Assembly: GCA_015657535.1 (NCBI GenBank) | Contig: JADHZB010000091.1 | Span: 1 to 17,479 of the forward strand | DNA length: 17,479 nt | Direction: 5' to 3' | DNA from: Nephromyces sp. MM_2019 | Lineage: Eukaryota; Apicomplexa; Aconoidasida; Nephromycida | The notes under the pieces: model-generated | Told to the model about the DNA's origin: nothing | Databases searched by the model: none | The model's input: only the letters and a program-made list of their open reading frames with translations | In this document: positions 10,001 through 17,264 of the stretch, piece after piece | Layout: the number at the start of each line of letters is the position of its first letter | Position numbering within the stretch: position 1 is the stretch's first letter | Made by a program: the position numbers and the translations under genes

Positions 10001-12723
10001 CACCCACAAAATCTCCCACACTCAAATTCTATACCCGGAATAAAGCACTATATCCTAGACTTTTAAGCTCACCAGTTAACATGTACATTGTCGGGAATGA
10101 TCCACCGAGCAAACCCTTCTTCAAGGCTATCAGTATCATGAAACAAACCGGAACACACTCTGAATTGCTCAAGCTCAGTAGGCTTGTCAATTTGTACTGA
10201 CGACGCCACAGGGACTGTTAAAGGGTAGAGAAACAAAACGTTCAAGTCATTCTCCGCCCCATCATATGCACACACTAAGCAAATCACTTGAGAAAGACCA
10301 TGCACACACTCACTCATCGTGATCATCTCCAAATGTATTAAACTAGCGATGCATCAGCCAGTTGACACACACATAATGGGAGTACACAGTGCGTTATTCG
10401 ATACACAAAAAACCATTCAAAAAAGGAAAAAAAAGTGGAGTAAACTGTAGTAGTATTTTCTCTACCACAAAATACGAAATTACATCAAAAATCTGATGAT
10501 TTCTACCTTCATACCGATGAGTCCGTGCACCGTGAGAGAAACGACTTTATTCAAGCTTTTTTCCGCCTATACCTTGCTTTATTCTGGATTTCCCCCCATC
10601 CTCAACATTTGTTTTAAGAATTTCGCTTAAAACCTCCTAAACATCCGACAAATACCCCAAACTCCACCCAATCTTGCCCAAGAACTGCTCCAAACAACCC
10701 ACAAACTCCACCTAAACTTGCTCAATAACCACCCCTAAATAACTTCCACCATCCTCACCCGTGCCCCTCCTAAACTCCACCGAAACATACTCTACTACCA
10801 CCACAAGCCATCACTAAATACCTCCCACCAAAACCTTTCCCACCCCCCTCAAAAATACGCTCTAAATGCCCACTTTACCAATCTTTATAAAGCACTCTCA
10901 ATCCCAAGCTTAAAAACACTCATCAGAATTCCCTAGATAACTCGATCACTCGAGTATGACACAATACTCTCAACACACACACATCTGCCTCCTGCAGCAC
11001 CACCTCTCAACCTCATCTCTACTTCTTACATACACAAAACAACGCACCAACTCATCTCATCATCCAGCATTCTTAAAGTCAGCAAGCTTTTAGAATCCAA
11101 CATTACTCATTGATGCAGCACTTTTGAAATGCAGACACGCACATCAGGAGCTTCATTTCACTTGCAAAACCAGCGACAAGCATGTGAAGAACATACATAC
11201 ACACTGAATATTCCCTGCTATCTCAGATAAAACCGACTTTCATACACGCACAAAAAACACAGCTTTCTCCGCCACGCATCGGAGAAAACCTCCCTGTGTG
11301 TTAACATACCGATAGATGCATCTTCAGCACTCGGAAGATGACTCACAGTTTGGAAGGTAACAACCCTGGGATTACTAGGCGCTGATGGTTTATCGGTAGG
11401 TATGAACTCAGTCGACACAATCTCATTCTCAAAGGCATGAGAACGACATGAGAAGGTATCTGATGATAAAGAGAGTGTAAGAAATCAGACACACACACAC
11501 GGGCAGGTGTAACTATACCTAATAGTGGACGAAGAAAGTTGGAATATAAACAGAGACTGGACTTTCAACTGAGCAACAGATTACAAAAACGAGTGCAAAA
11601 AGAAATCGAGATTATACAAACACAGATGAATTAACAGACCTTATACAATAGACTACACACGAAAGTCAAAGAGTAAACCTAAAAATAAACCAGGAGTGCT
11701 TAAACAGATCCACAACACACCACACCCAACAATCAAAAGATACCAAAACACGCACACACAGAGTAGTTCAGATAGAAAACACACATCACAAAACAGCCAG
11801 ACACAAACCAAACAACACAAATAAACTGCTACAGCGATTATACGCCAGCATGCTACTACACTAAAATCAAGCATATCTCAAGTGCTTCTCTAGCACAAAA
11901 AGAAACTATAGATTCTAACAAGAACGATTTCCTCCATATATACAGCTAGTAAAGCACTATAAAGATTCACCAGAGTAAATGGCAACCAGAATATCTCAAA
12001 AGGACAAACTAGCTAACTTCTCACACACACTATACTATAACGAAAACAGCAGATTTTTCATAAAAACCAATCGACACACACACAAAGACTTCAGATACAC
12101 ACGTCGTTAGCCAAATCCACAGGAAATAGTCAAACTCTGCACAAAACAGTGGGAAAATTCATCAAAACACACTAGTTATATAAGTGTGTGCGAAATCTAC
12201 AGGAACGTTCAACAGCATGTCTGAAAAAATCCCCACAGATGAGGATGGCAGGCTGAAGTCTGTGTGTGTGCCCCGCTTACTAGCGCTATGCGTCACGCGA
12301 AAAGTTGATAGACGTTGCCTTCCTGCATAGAGAAAAATGAGTTTGCTTCATCAACCACTCAATGTCAAACATTCATTGACAATCTCTAGGATAAGCACAG
12401 CAAAAACTTATTTGATGCACTTATATAAGGCCATTTTAGAAACGGGCGGAATAAAGCAAGATACACACAGAGATCACAAGCTTTAATAGAGGAGTGAATG
12501 CACACAATATGTCATAATACAAGCTTCAACAGAGGAGTGCCTGCATACACACAGTGTGTAACACACAAGCTTTACTAGAGTGTCGTTTCTGCACACACAC
12601 ACAAGATTTACCGTAGCGAAAGTCATGATCCTCAGTTATCTGCCCCGTAACAGCTGATGGGCAAATACTTAAGGCGCACCCTAGCGCCACCAGCAAAACG
12701 AACGATGTTACTTTGGACTGCAT
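3919..12723 (-). CDS. Secreted type I membrane adhesin: H-type-lectin-like and TSP1-like modules, 15 proposed exons
   Basis: Exons in transcript order: 12723-12612, 11459-11310, 10214-10073, 9668-9458, 8436-8278, 7351-7218, 6811-6690, 6204-6110, 5590-5441, 5050-4810, 4550-4504, 4434-4376, 4347-4289, 4244-4222, 4029-3919. All introns are GT..AG, all phases agree, and the total is 1,815 nt, exactly 604 codons plus TAA. Layout: signal peptide at residues 1-27, a Cys-poor region, lectin-like modules (about 150-303, perhaps more on each side), a linker (about 304-425), a six-Cys TSP1-like module (439-499), a second Cys-rich stretch (about 505-560), a transmembrane helix (569-587) and a 17-residue basic tail. 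Sequons include NIT, NLS, NSS and NGS. The layout fits a cell-surface or secretory-organelle adhesin such as apicomplexan microneme proteins; that role is inferred. The first ten exons and the last are well supported. The four small exons between 4222 and 4550 are tentative. The start could also be the in-frame ATG at 12747. Confidence 0.62.
4056..4135. repeat. 16-nt minisatellite GTGTGTCTGTGTGTGC, about five copies
   Basis: The + strand shows about five near-perfect tandem copies of a 16-nt unit made of TG dinucleotides with one TCTG and one TGCG interruption. It lies in the last intron of the adhesin gene (4221-4030), in the half nearer the acceptor. Here it is CA-rich in the transcript, opposite to the other introns, which are UG-rich. 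Open frames on either strand are Cys/Val or Thr/His repeats and are not coding. Confidence 0.8.
4222..4550 (-). CDS. Adhesin small exons 11-14: Cys-rich juxtamembrane segment (tentative splicing)
   Basis: Proposed exons 4550-4504 ([15 protein letters not shown]), 4434-4376 ([19 protein letters not shown]), 4347-4289 ([19 protein letters not shown]) and 4244-4222 (FIAEVDE) are in phase throughout, with introns of 69, 28 and 44 nt. TSCLNGSSC echoes the closing [10 protein letters not shown] of the upstream TSP1-like module, suggesting a second, shortened copy. The 4434 exon uses the second AG of a CAGTAG pair; using the first would put a stop in frame. An alternative skips 4550-4504 and reads 4437-4376 as [20 protein letters not shown], also in phase with exon 10, but I could not carry that frame on to the transmembrane exon. 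Confidence 0.35.
4810..5050 (-). CDS. Adhesin exon 10: six-cysteine thrombospondin type 1-like module
   Basis: The 80-codon exon holds Cys at local positions 14, 25, 30, 60, 69 and 74, in the pattern [20 protein letters not shown] ... [17 protein letters not shown]. Spacing and the C-S-x2-S-C-G core match TSP1 repeats, which usually read W-x2-W-x2-C-S-x2-C-G. Here both tryptophans of that motif are replaced by valine (PVVSVGQC), and the loop after the CG is long. The exon starts after TTTTTTTGCAG and ends at ACCA|GTAAGA, a strong donor. Reading past the donor would add 13 residues before a stop. Confidence 0.55.
5225..5390 (+). repeat. Dispersed AGTGAAGAT-type repeats inside an adhesin intron
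   Basis: Within the intron 5440-5051 the nonamer AGTGAAGAT appears at least three times (near 5287, 5345 and 5374), with related GCGAAGAT and GGGAAGAT copies. The first block (TCAGTGTGTATAGCGAAGA) shares its opening 12 bases with position 301 in the left intergenic region. Function unknown. Purine-rich GAAGAT motifs can act as splicing enhancers on a transcript, but the gene here is on the other strand, so no role is claimed. Confidence 0.45.
7218..8436 (-). CDS. Adhesin exons 5 and 6: H-type lectin-like domain
   Basis: Exon 5 (8436-8278, 53 codons) reads [19 protein letters not shown], then [14 protein letters not shown]. Exon 6 (7351-7218) carries the closing strand [10 protein letters not shown]. 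The order F-x3-F-x2-PP, a hydrophobic strand with D/E after it, V-x2-V-x-GF and a final W-x-A matches the H-type lectin (discoidin II / Helix pomatia agglutinin) family, which binds GalNAc or galactose in characterised members. Specificity here cannot be read from sequence. The two exons are phase 0 to phase 0 and separated by a 926-nt intron (8277-7352). This is the clearest domain call in the window. Confidence 0.65.
7740..8110. repeat. Strand-asymmetric C/A-rich block in an adhesin intron
   Basis: The + strand is almost free of G and built of ACACCC, CCCCCAC and CATACCC words. The transcribed sense (- strand) is therefore a G/T-rich tract with many GGG and GGGG runs. It lies within the 926-nt intron between the two lectin exons. 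The long + strand open frame here is Thr/His/Pro-rich and is a composition artefact. The G-runs could form quadruplexes in the pre-mRNA; this is untested. Confidence 0.6.
9001..9095 (-). other. tRNA-like (B-box) sequence, probably a decayed tRNA or SINE fragment
   Basis: The - strand contains GGTTCAATTCC, a good pol III B-box, preceded by about 40 bases and TAGCTCTACTAAATGG, which resembles an A-box, and followed by a T run. It cannot fold as a tRNA: the acceptor strands do not pair, the D loop would be about 16 nt and the anticodon stem fails. It lies inside an adhesin intron on the same strand. A degenerate tRNA-derived element is the best reading, at low confidence. Confidence 0.2.
9458..9668 (-). 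CDS. Adhesin exon 4: candidate first lectin-like module
   Basis: Seventy codons between a TTGTTTTGTAG acceptor and a CCAG|GTGATG donor. The C-terminal half reads [20 protein letters not shown] and then [15 protein letters not shown]. This matches the F-x(3)-F-x(2)-P strand pattern that opens H-type lectin domains and a later hydrophobic strand. Two sequons (NIT, NLS) are present. Resemblance to the next exon is partial, so a diverged tandem module is an inference. Exons 2-3 (peptide FARWIIPDN and surroundings) may hold another degenerate copy. Confidence 0.5.
10340..10980. other. Non-coding part of an adhesin intron; homopurine/C-rich words, no gene seen
   Basis: This is the middle of the intron between exons 2 and 3 (11309-10215). 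It holds an A-rich stretch (10406-10436) and a G-poor C/A/T region (10640-10860) with repeated words of the type CTCCACC, ACTCCACC and CCTCCTAAAC. No splice-consistent exon was found on either strand. Confidence 0.5.
12612..12723 (-). CDS. Adhesin exon 1: signal peptide
   Basis: The exon encodes [20 protein letters not shown] followed by a small-residue stretch CPSAVTG and then [11 protein letters not shown] basic residue, a hydrophobic core of about 15 residues and a likely cleavage after AVTG make a typical secretory signal. An in-frame ATG 24 bases upstream (12747) would add eight residues (MFEASLAA). I prefer the internal ATG because it puts the basic residue and hydrophobic core at the N-terminus. 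The exon ends at TACG|GTAAAT (phase 1), and the intron turns TG-rich within ten bases. Confidence 0.6.
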
Positions 12724-13255
12724 GGCTGCGAGAGAAGCTTCAAACATTTCCAGCCTTTGGTAACTGTAGATGCATAGTGTGTGGGAAAGTTATCAATGTT
12801 CAGACTCATCAGGCCTTAGGTGTATCACACACGTACACACCATCTATGGTGTATCACACACATAGACCTACATACGCACACATTATCTACAACATACTAC
12901 ACACACAAATCATCTATAACGTATTACATACACATCATTTATGGCACAATACATGCAAATATCACCTAATCCGAATTTCTCATACGCCTACACACACAAC
13001 CACGCAGCAGAACATAAAGCTTGAAGGAATCGTCGCTTTTCTAATGCATCAAATGTTGCCGCAAAAAAATCGAGCGCTCCAAAATTCCTGCAAAGCAAAT
13101 CTCCTACACCCCCTTACACCCACCTACCCCCTCCACACCTACTAAAAGCAAACGGCAGATTTTGCACCCCTCCTTAGCAACTCTACAATCTGCAAGACTC
13201 ACCAATTAATCCGTGCATGCGTATGTTGCTGCTATCATAAATCACCTAGTAGCAG
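12724..13255. promoter_or_regulatory. Divergent intergenic region, candidate bidirectional promoter
   Basis: About 530 bases separate the adhesin start (12723, - strand) from the start of a + strand gene (13256). The segment carries ACACAC/CATCTA-type repeats at 12820-12960 with a recurring CATCTA..GTAT..CACACA theme, and a C-rich patch at 13105-13140. No core promoter element could be assigned. The promoter role follows only from the gene orientations. Confidence 0.4.
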
Positions 13256-13773
13256 ATGAATATCCCACCAAATGTCGAAAGCGTATATTTCTCCTCTACT
13301 ATTAGCTGCAGTAGATGGTGCACCAAGAAAAGCACAGATTTACCGGAACTGCATCCGCTGTGTATAGAAATCGGTGCAGCGGGAAGTCTCGAGAACCGAC
13401 AAGTTTTCAGAAATAGGTGCACTACGGGAGATTTACAAAGGAAAGGTAGAGGAGCCCAACAGTAGTTGACCCGCCTTAGCAAACACACGGGGTTATGCAG
13501 CCTTTCTCTATAGGTGCACCTCAGCCCCTCCCCCCGTTTGTGAGAGATCACGAGAGAAAGCGGCGTATTTTTCGCCCCGTTGAAGGCGGTTGGGTGCGAA
13601 ATGATGAGTAGCTCCATCAGCTGCACAAAACCACACCGAAATTGGCAAGAGAAGAACGTGAAGCAGCGGCTTCACTGTGGCTTCGTGGTGAATATGCGTG
13701 GGAAGTCGCGAGGAAATGTGAGGAGCAGAATCGGGGTGGTTTCGGTCGAAAAGACAAAGAAGCACGGAGATAG
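13256..13773 (+). CDS. Compact orphan protein, three exons, about 140 residues
   Basis: Exons 13256-13445, 13514-13593 and 13621-13773, with introns of 68 nt (GTAGAG..CTCTATAG) and 27 nt (GTGCGA..CATCAG). Phases agree and the 423 nt end at a TAG. The N-terminal part is Cys-bearing (MNIPPNVESVYFSSTISCSR, WCTKK, LHPLCIEIG, NRCTTGD). The middle is proline-rich then basic (APQPLPPFVRDHERKRRIFR). The C-terminal part is a charged helix (LAREEREAAASLWLRGEYAW, EVARKCEEQN) ending GGFGRKDKEARR. The second exon frame runs into an in-frame TAG that the 27-nt intron removes, which supports that intron. I do not recognise the family. No signal peptide or membrane segment is seen. GC content is higher than in the flanking CA-rich DNA. 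Confidence 0.55.
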
Positions 13774-13869
13774 CGAAGGGGGGGGTACTGGCACAACACC
13801 CCGAATGGGAGAGGGAATACACACACACACACACAGAATCCACAGGGTAGATAATCACTTTCCCTGCAG

Positions 13870-13959
13870 ACACAGCTTAAAGACTTCGAAATCCTTCTAA
13901 ACTCTCTCAAGGCTGCTTACGCCTGCGACACCATTCCACACACACACACATTAATTTAA
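13870..13959 (+). CDS. Possible extra 3' exon of the compact orphan gene
   Basis: A strong acceptor (TTTCCCTGCAG, ending 13869) precedes a frame reading TQLKDFEILLNSLKAAYACD, then TIPHTHTLI and a TAA. The helical part is clearly protein-like, and the last residues come from a CA microsatellite. To join it, the previous exon must end in phase 0. One consistent route uses the GTGAGG donor at 13719 (AAAT|GTGAGG) and a microexon CGAAGGGGGG starting at 13774, then a donor GTACTG. That is speculative. Otherwise this is a separate or alternative 3' exon. Confidence 0.35.
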   Translation, partial: TQLKDFEILLNSLKAAYACDTIPHTHTLI

Positions 13960-14335
13960 ACACATACACGCACAACACACGAACACACATACCAACACAC
14001 ACATACACACACGTCAGCACAACAATACACACCAACACACCAACACACACACACACATACACACACGTCAGCACAACAATACACACCAACACACACACAT
14101 CAGCACAATCACGCACGCCAACACACTTACCAACACATCAACACAGATCAGCACACTAACAAACACACCAACAAACATCAGCACACACACACATACACAC
14201 ACGTCAGCACACCAATACACACCAACACACACACATCAGCACACACATCAACACACTCACAAATACCCACACACTTACCAACACATCAACACACATCAAC
14301 ACACACACCAACACACGCACATCAACGCACACATG
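13936..14335. repeat. CA-rich minisatellite with higher-order repeats
   Basis: The + strand is almost free of G and T except in recurring CGTCAGCAC and CATCAGCAC words. A longer unit built from ACACACGTCAGCACAACAAT followed by ACACACCAACACAC occurs at about 14009, 14064 and 14197, so the array has an irregular higher-order period of about 55 bases or more. It lies between two convergent genes. Its translations are repetitive and not coding. Confidence 0.75.
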
Positions 14336-14339
14336 CTAA

Positions 14340-14930
14340 ATCAAAATTTTAAAAAAGCACCAGAAAAGCCTCGAAAAGCCTTCACTATGGGAATATCCGA
14401 TATATTTAACGATAAAGAGCTAATTAAATAGAAAATCATCATTTTCCTAGAAACATCAAGAAGATGAATTTTCCAGATAAAAGTTGTCCTCTAGAAATTA
14501 AGGAGTAAAAATCCTCAAACTTAATAAATGCAGGCAGATAGTATATTTTCCCGTCTATTAGAATAAATCTCAAAGACTAGCGATTATACACTAAAAACTA
14601 GTTTAAATGAAAGAATTTCTAAATTTAGAATATCAAACAAGAAGGCAATGAGTTAGAAAGTATTAGCTCTACACACATTGGGAACCTAGTAAGAAGCAGG
14701 CAGCAGCATATGGTGGCAGTGCTTGTCGTCAGGCAGTGTGAACTTTAATTGGCAGCACGTGGTCTCACTCACAGGAACATACAGAGGAGCACATTACACT
14801 CGCACAAATAAAATTACACTCGCACACACACAGTTACACGCGCACACACACGCACGCTGTGCTTGCAGCGTTGCCTTAATAGGAAGTGGAAACACAACTA
14901 AATAAGTGGCCTAAAGCTTTTCACACCGTG
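14340..14930. other. AT-rich intergenic block, no gene seen
   Basis: An AT-rich segment (14340-14680) without CA repeats follows the minisatellite, with stop codons in all frames. Next comes mixed sequence with a short CACTCGCACA/CACGCGCACA tandem at 14794-14853. No splice-consistent exon was found. It could hold the 3' ends of the two convergent transcripts. Confidence 0.5.
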
Positions 14931-14984
14931 GGTGAGCTCTGTGGAGCTCCTTTAGAGCTGGCATGTAAATTGGTAGCAGATCTT

Positions 14985-15195
14985 GTAGAAACTAGCGGGA
15001 GAAGCTAGCTGGAGAAGCTAGCTGAAGAGACTAGTTGCAGATGCTAGCTGGAAAAGCCAGTGACATAAGCTAGTTGCAGGAGATAATAACATAAGCTAGT
15101 GACATAAGCTAATGACATAAAGTAGTTGCAGAAGCTAGCTGGAGAAGCCAATGACAGGTAGTAGCAGATGCTAGCCGGAGAAGCTAGTTGCTGAC
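14985..15195 (+). repeat. Imperfect tandem repeat of GAAGCTAGCTG / GACATAAGCTAGT type
   Basis: Around 15 diverged copies of a roughly 12-16 nt unit occur, each carrying AGCTAGC, AGCTAGT, AGCTAAT or a close variant (for example AGAAGCTAGCTGGAGAAGCT near 15000, and GTGACATAAGCTA near 15059 and 15098). Two subfamilies are visible: a GAAGCTAGCTGGA form and a GACATAAGCTAGTG form. GCTAGC is palindromic, so copies can pair on either strand. The block ends about 50 bases before the stop of the BRCT-like gene and could lie in its 3' UTR. Confidence 0.75.
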
Positions 15196-15248
15196 ACTAT
15201 CTGAAGAATCTCATCACACTCACAGACGTTTACTAATTTAATTTTTTT

Positions 15249-16300
15249 TTACTTTCTCTGGCACTGATCAATCCACTCTGCTGCTATTAAAGTTACATCC
15301 AAGGTACGTAGATAATCATTAAAACCATCTGCTGCTGATACATTTGACAAAATATAGAGAAAATTAAACTTTGATATTTTACCGCCGAGAAAAAAGGATA
15401 AATTTGTGTGTAGCTGCAAAAAATCCAACATGTGAAGTTTGCATGTTTCATGGACAGCACCGCAGAAGAGCTCACTTTGCTTTTTTTCTTGCAGTCTAAT
15501 CATTTTCTTGAAATATTTAAATTGCTACAAATACAGGGGAATCTAAGCACCAGAGAGAGCGGAATGTATGTACACTCATATTCCACAGTAAATTTGCTTT
15601 TTTCTAATATAATAAACGTATTAAAACTAATTTTCTGCAGTCTAGTAAAGTTTAAACACTTTTACTAGTTTTCTTAGTGAACTGAGCCTGGGTGAAGTTA
15701 TGCGATCTCTTTAAAATCTCGTTAAAGGATCTAGTGTCTCGTGCTACTTTAAACTGATTATAACTGTTATTGTACTACTCTAAGTTGATAAAACCTTTCT
15801 ATTCTACTGTTTATTATAAGAGATTCTTGTAAAATTCCTTCCATTTGATTAGATTCTCGCAAAGGATGTGTGCTGATACAACTCTCATGAGTGCTAGCTG
15901 CTGCTTATTTACTTGTAAGATGCAGCATGAGGTAAAGATCTTTGAAAAAGAGGAGAAATCCAAGAAAATTTTGAAGATTCTTTTAGGACTTTTAAGTGGA
16001 GATCCTTTGAAACACATTGCAGCTACTCCTAGACTCAAGTGATGAGCTGCACTTTAAAGGTAGATTTTGCTAGTCTCTTGTTTTTTGGTAGCTACTAATT
16101 ACAGTCAGCTTCCCTTGAGTTCTAAGAGGGTTCTTATGTAGCTTTCTAGGTTTAATCTTTGGCATTACGCTAGGTGCGTTTGACAGTCTCTAGCACCTCT
16201 TGACAGCAGGCAACACATATTCTCTGTTTCATGCCATTCTCTAGTCAAAGATGGCTACCCCACCAGCTTTATGAGTGAAATTTTCGATGCTTAATGCACT
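15249..16300 (-). CDS. BRCT-like protein, 3' part rebuilt from eight exons with mini-introns
   Basis: Exons in transcript order: 16300-16259, 16223-16197, 16121-16103, 16046-15913, 15883-15795, 15763-15666, 15603-15551, 15524-15249. Introns are GT..AG of 35, 75, 56, 29, 31, 62 and 26 nt, and all phases agree (738 nt, 246 codons with stop). The last exon reads ELFCGAVHETCKLHML, then NLSFFLGGKISKFNFLYILS and DVTLIAAEWIDQCQRK. An opening LF-x-G, a mid GG and a closing W-I-x-x-C match the BRCT fold used in DNA-repair and checkpoint proteins. Upstream peptides are basic (SPLKSPKRIFKIFLDF) and helical (ARDTRSFNEILKRSHNF). The three rightmost small exons are the least certain. The + strand frame at 15845-16042 also looks protein-like but has no splice partners. 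Which repair protein this is cannot be said. Confidence 0.5.
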
Positions 16301-16771
16301 CTAGACGCTACTGCCTGTGATGTTGTGTTACTGTCTACCTAGAGGTTCAGTAGCATCAACAGGCAACAATGTGTTTCATTGGTCGCAAGCTAGCCTTTGG
16401 GGATATAGTTTACACTCTGATAGCACACACATGGAAACTCTTTGGAAGATTACAATGCCTACACAAAGGTTATTAAAGAGAGCTTAAGCTAGTAGATTTG
16501 GTATATTACAAAGTCCCCTTCGAAAACTCAGTTTTTCAGGAAAAAAAAAGAAGCCTGGAGTTAACCAGTGCTAGTCTCATTCAGTCAGTTAGCTATGGTT
16601 GCTATTTAGTTAGTTAACTAGTGAAGCTTGCTACCAATCTACTCACCCAAAATTCTCGCCAATTTACCTACCCAAATAGGCAAGTATTTCAATTCTGCAA
16701 ACTCCTCTTTCAGCAAGTGTAGCTCACTGGGAGGATGAGTGTGAAACTCTCAACGAAGGGTGCATCTTTAC

Positions 16772-16810
16772 CGCCTTTAGCACACCACTAAGAGCAAGCA
16801 TATAACTCCC
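16772..16810 (-). CDS. Candidate upstream exon of the BRCT-like gene
   Basis: A strong acceptor (GGGATTTTTTTGCAG) is followed by 13 codons, GSYMLALSGVLKA, and a GTAAAG donor (phase 0 to 0). Reading past the donor gives VKMHPSLRVSHSSSQ before a stop. Strand and position suit the gene ending at 15249. The exons between 16300 and 16772 are not resolved. Confidence 0.3.
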
Positions 16811-17186
16811 CTGCAAAAAAATCCCTAGTGTTTGCGCCTGATGAACGCACAAGGAATCATTTTTTCCCCATGCATATCCTCCACAGACGTTACGTTTTCC
16901 CATTCTAGAAGCCCAGTTATACCCCCTCCACAAAGACACTGACAAACTAACCACCCCCTCACATACACTTCCAAACTCACCTACTCACTACCACTACCAT
17001 TACCCCCGTCCACAACCCCCCCCAAATGCACCATAATGCCCACTACCTAAACCCTCCACCACCTAGAGCCCACACCACCTATACCCACCCCACTCCCACA
17101 AAAACCCACTTACACCCCCCCCATCCGCTGCTCCCGACATATGCACACTCTGCACACGACACCCAACGCAAATTCCACCAGGTTAC
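16811..17186. other. Likely intronic, C-rich on the + strand; no exon resolved
   Basis: From 16925 to 17130 the + strand is C/A-rich with CCACCCC, CCCCCC and CACTACC words and little G, the same asymmetry as in the long adhesin introns. On the - strand this is G/T-rich, consistent with a long intron of the - strand gene. No exon with matching phases was found here. Confidence 0.4.
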
Positions 17187-17264
17187 CCCAATTGCAGCGA
17201 TTCCTTCGGGGGGTGGTACAACACCTTATAAAGCAGCGCTGTGCCCCCCCTCAAGCCATCTGCC
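17187..17264 (-). CDS. Candidate upstream exon of the BRCT-like gene near the window edge
   Basis: The exon reads ADGLRGGTALLYKVLYHPPK and ESLQLG, ending at a GTAACC donor. It is preceded by a 26-nt candidate intron (GTAGAG..AATGTAG, 17290-17265) and a disordered basic stretch (SARRRERRFCAS) in the required phase. A G7 and a C6 run make the frame sensitive to sequencing errors. The gene probably continues past the right end of the window. Confidence 0.32.

Noticed and set aside
10514..10546. Hammerhead-like string ACCGATGAGTCCGTG..GAGAAACGAC
   Set aside because: The catalytic core needs CUGANGA; here the U is C. The bases between the core and GAAA do not form a proper stem II, and no flanking stem III partner was found.
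13907..14116. Cys/Val-rich - strand frame
   Set aside because: It is a direct translation of the CA/TG minisatellite.
13936..14335. CRISPR array
   Set aside because: Repeats are low-complexity CA words of varying spacing with no unique spacers, in a eukaryotic context.
15497..15566. + strand exon after TTTCTTGCAG reading SNHFLEIFKLLQIQ
   Set aside because: Good splice signals but overlaps the - strand BRCT-like exon, and no + strand continuation agrees.
15845..16042. + strand frame ending LLSGDPLKHIAATPRLK
   Set aside because: It looks protein-like but has no in-phase partners, whereas the - strand exons here join in phase to the BRCT-like exon. Kept as an alternative only.
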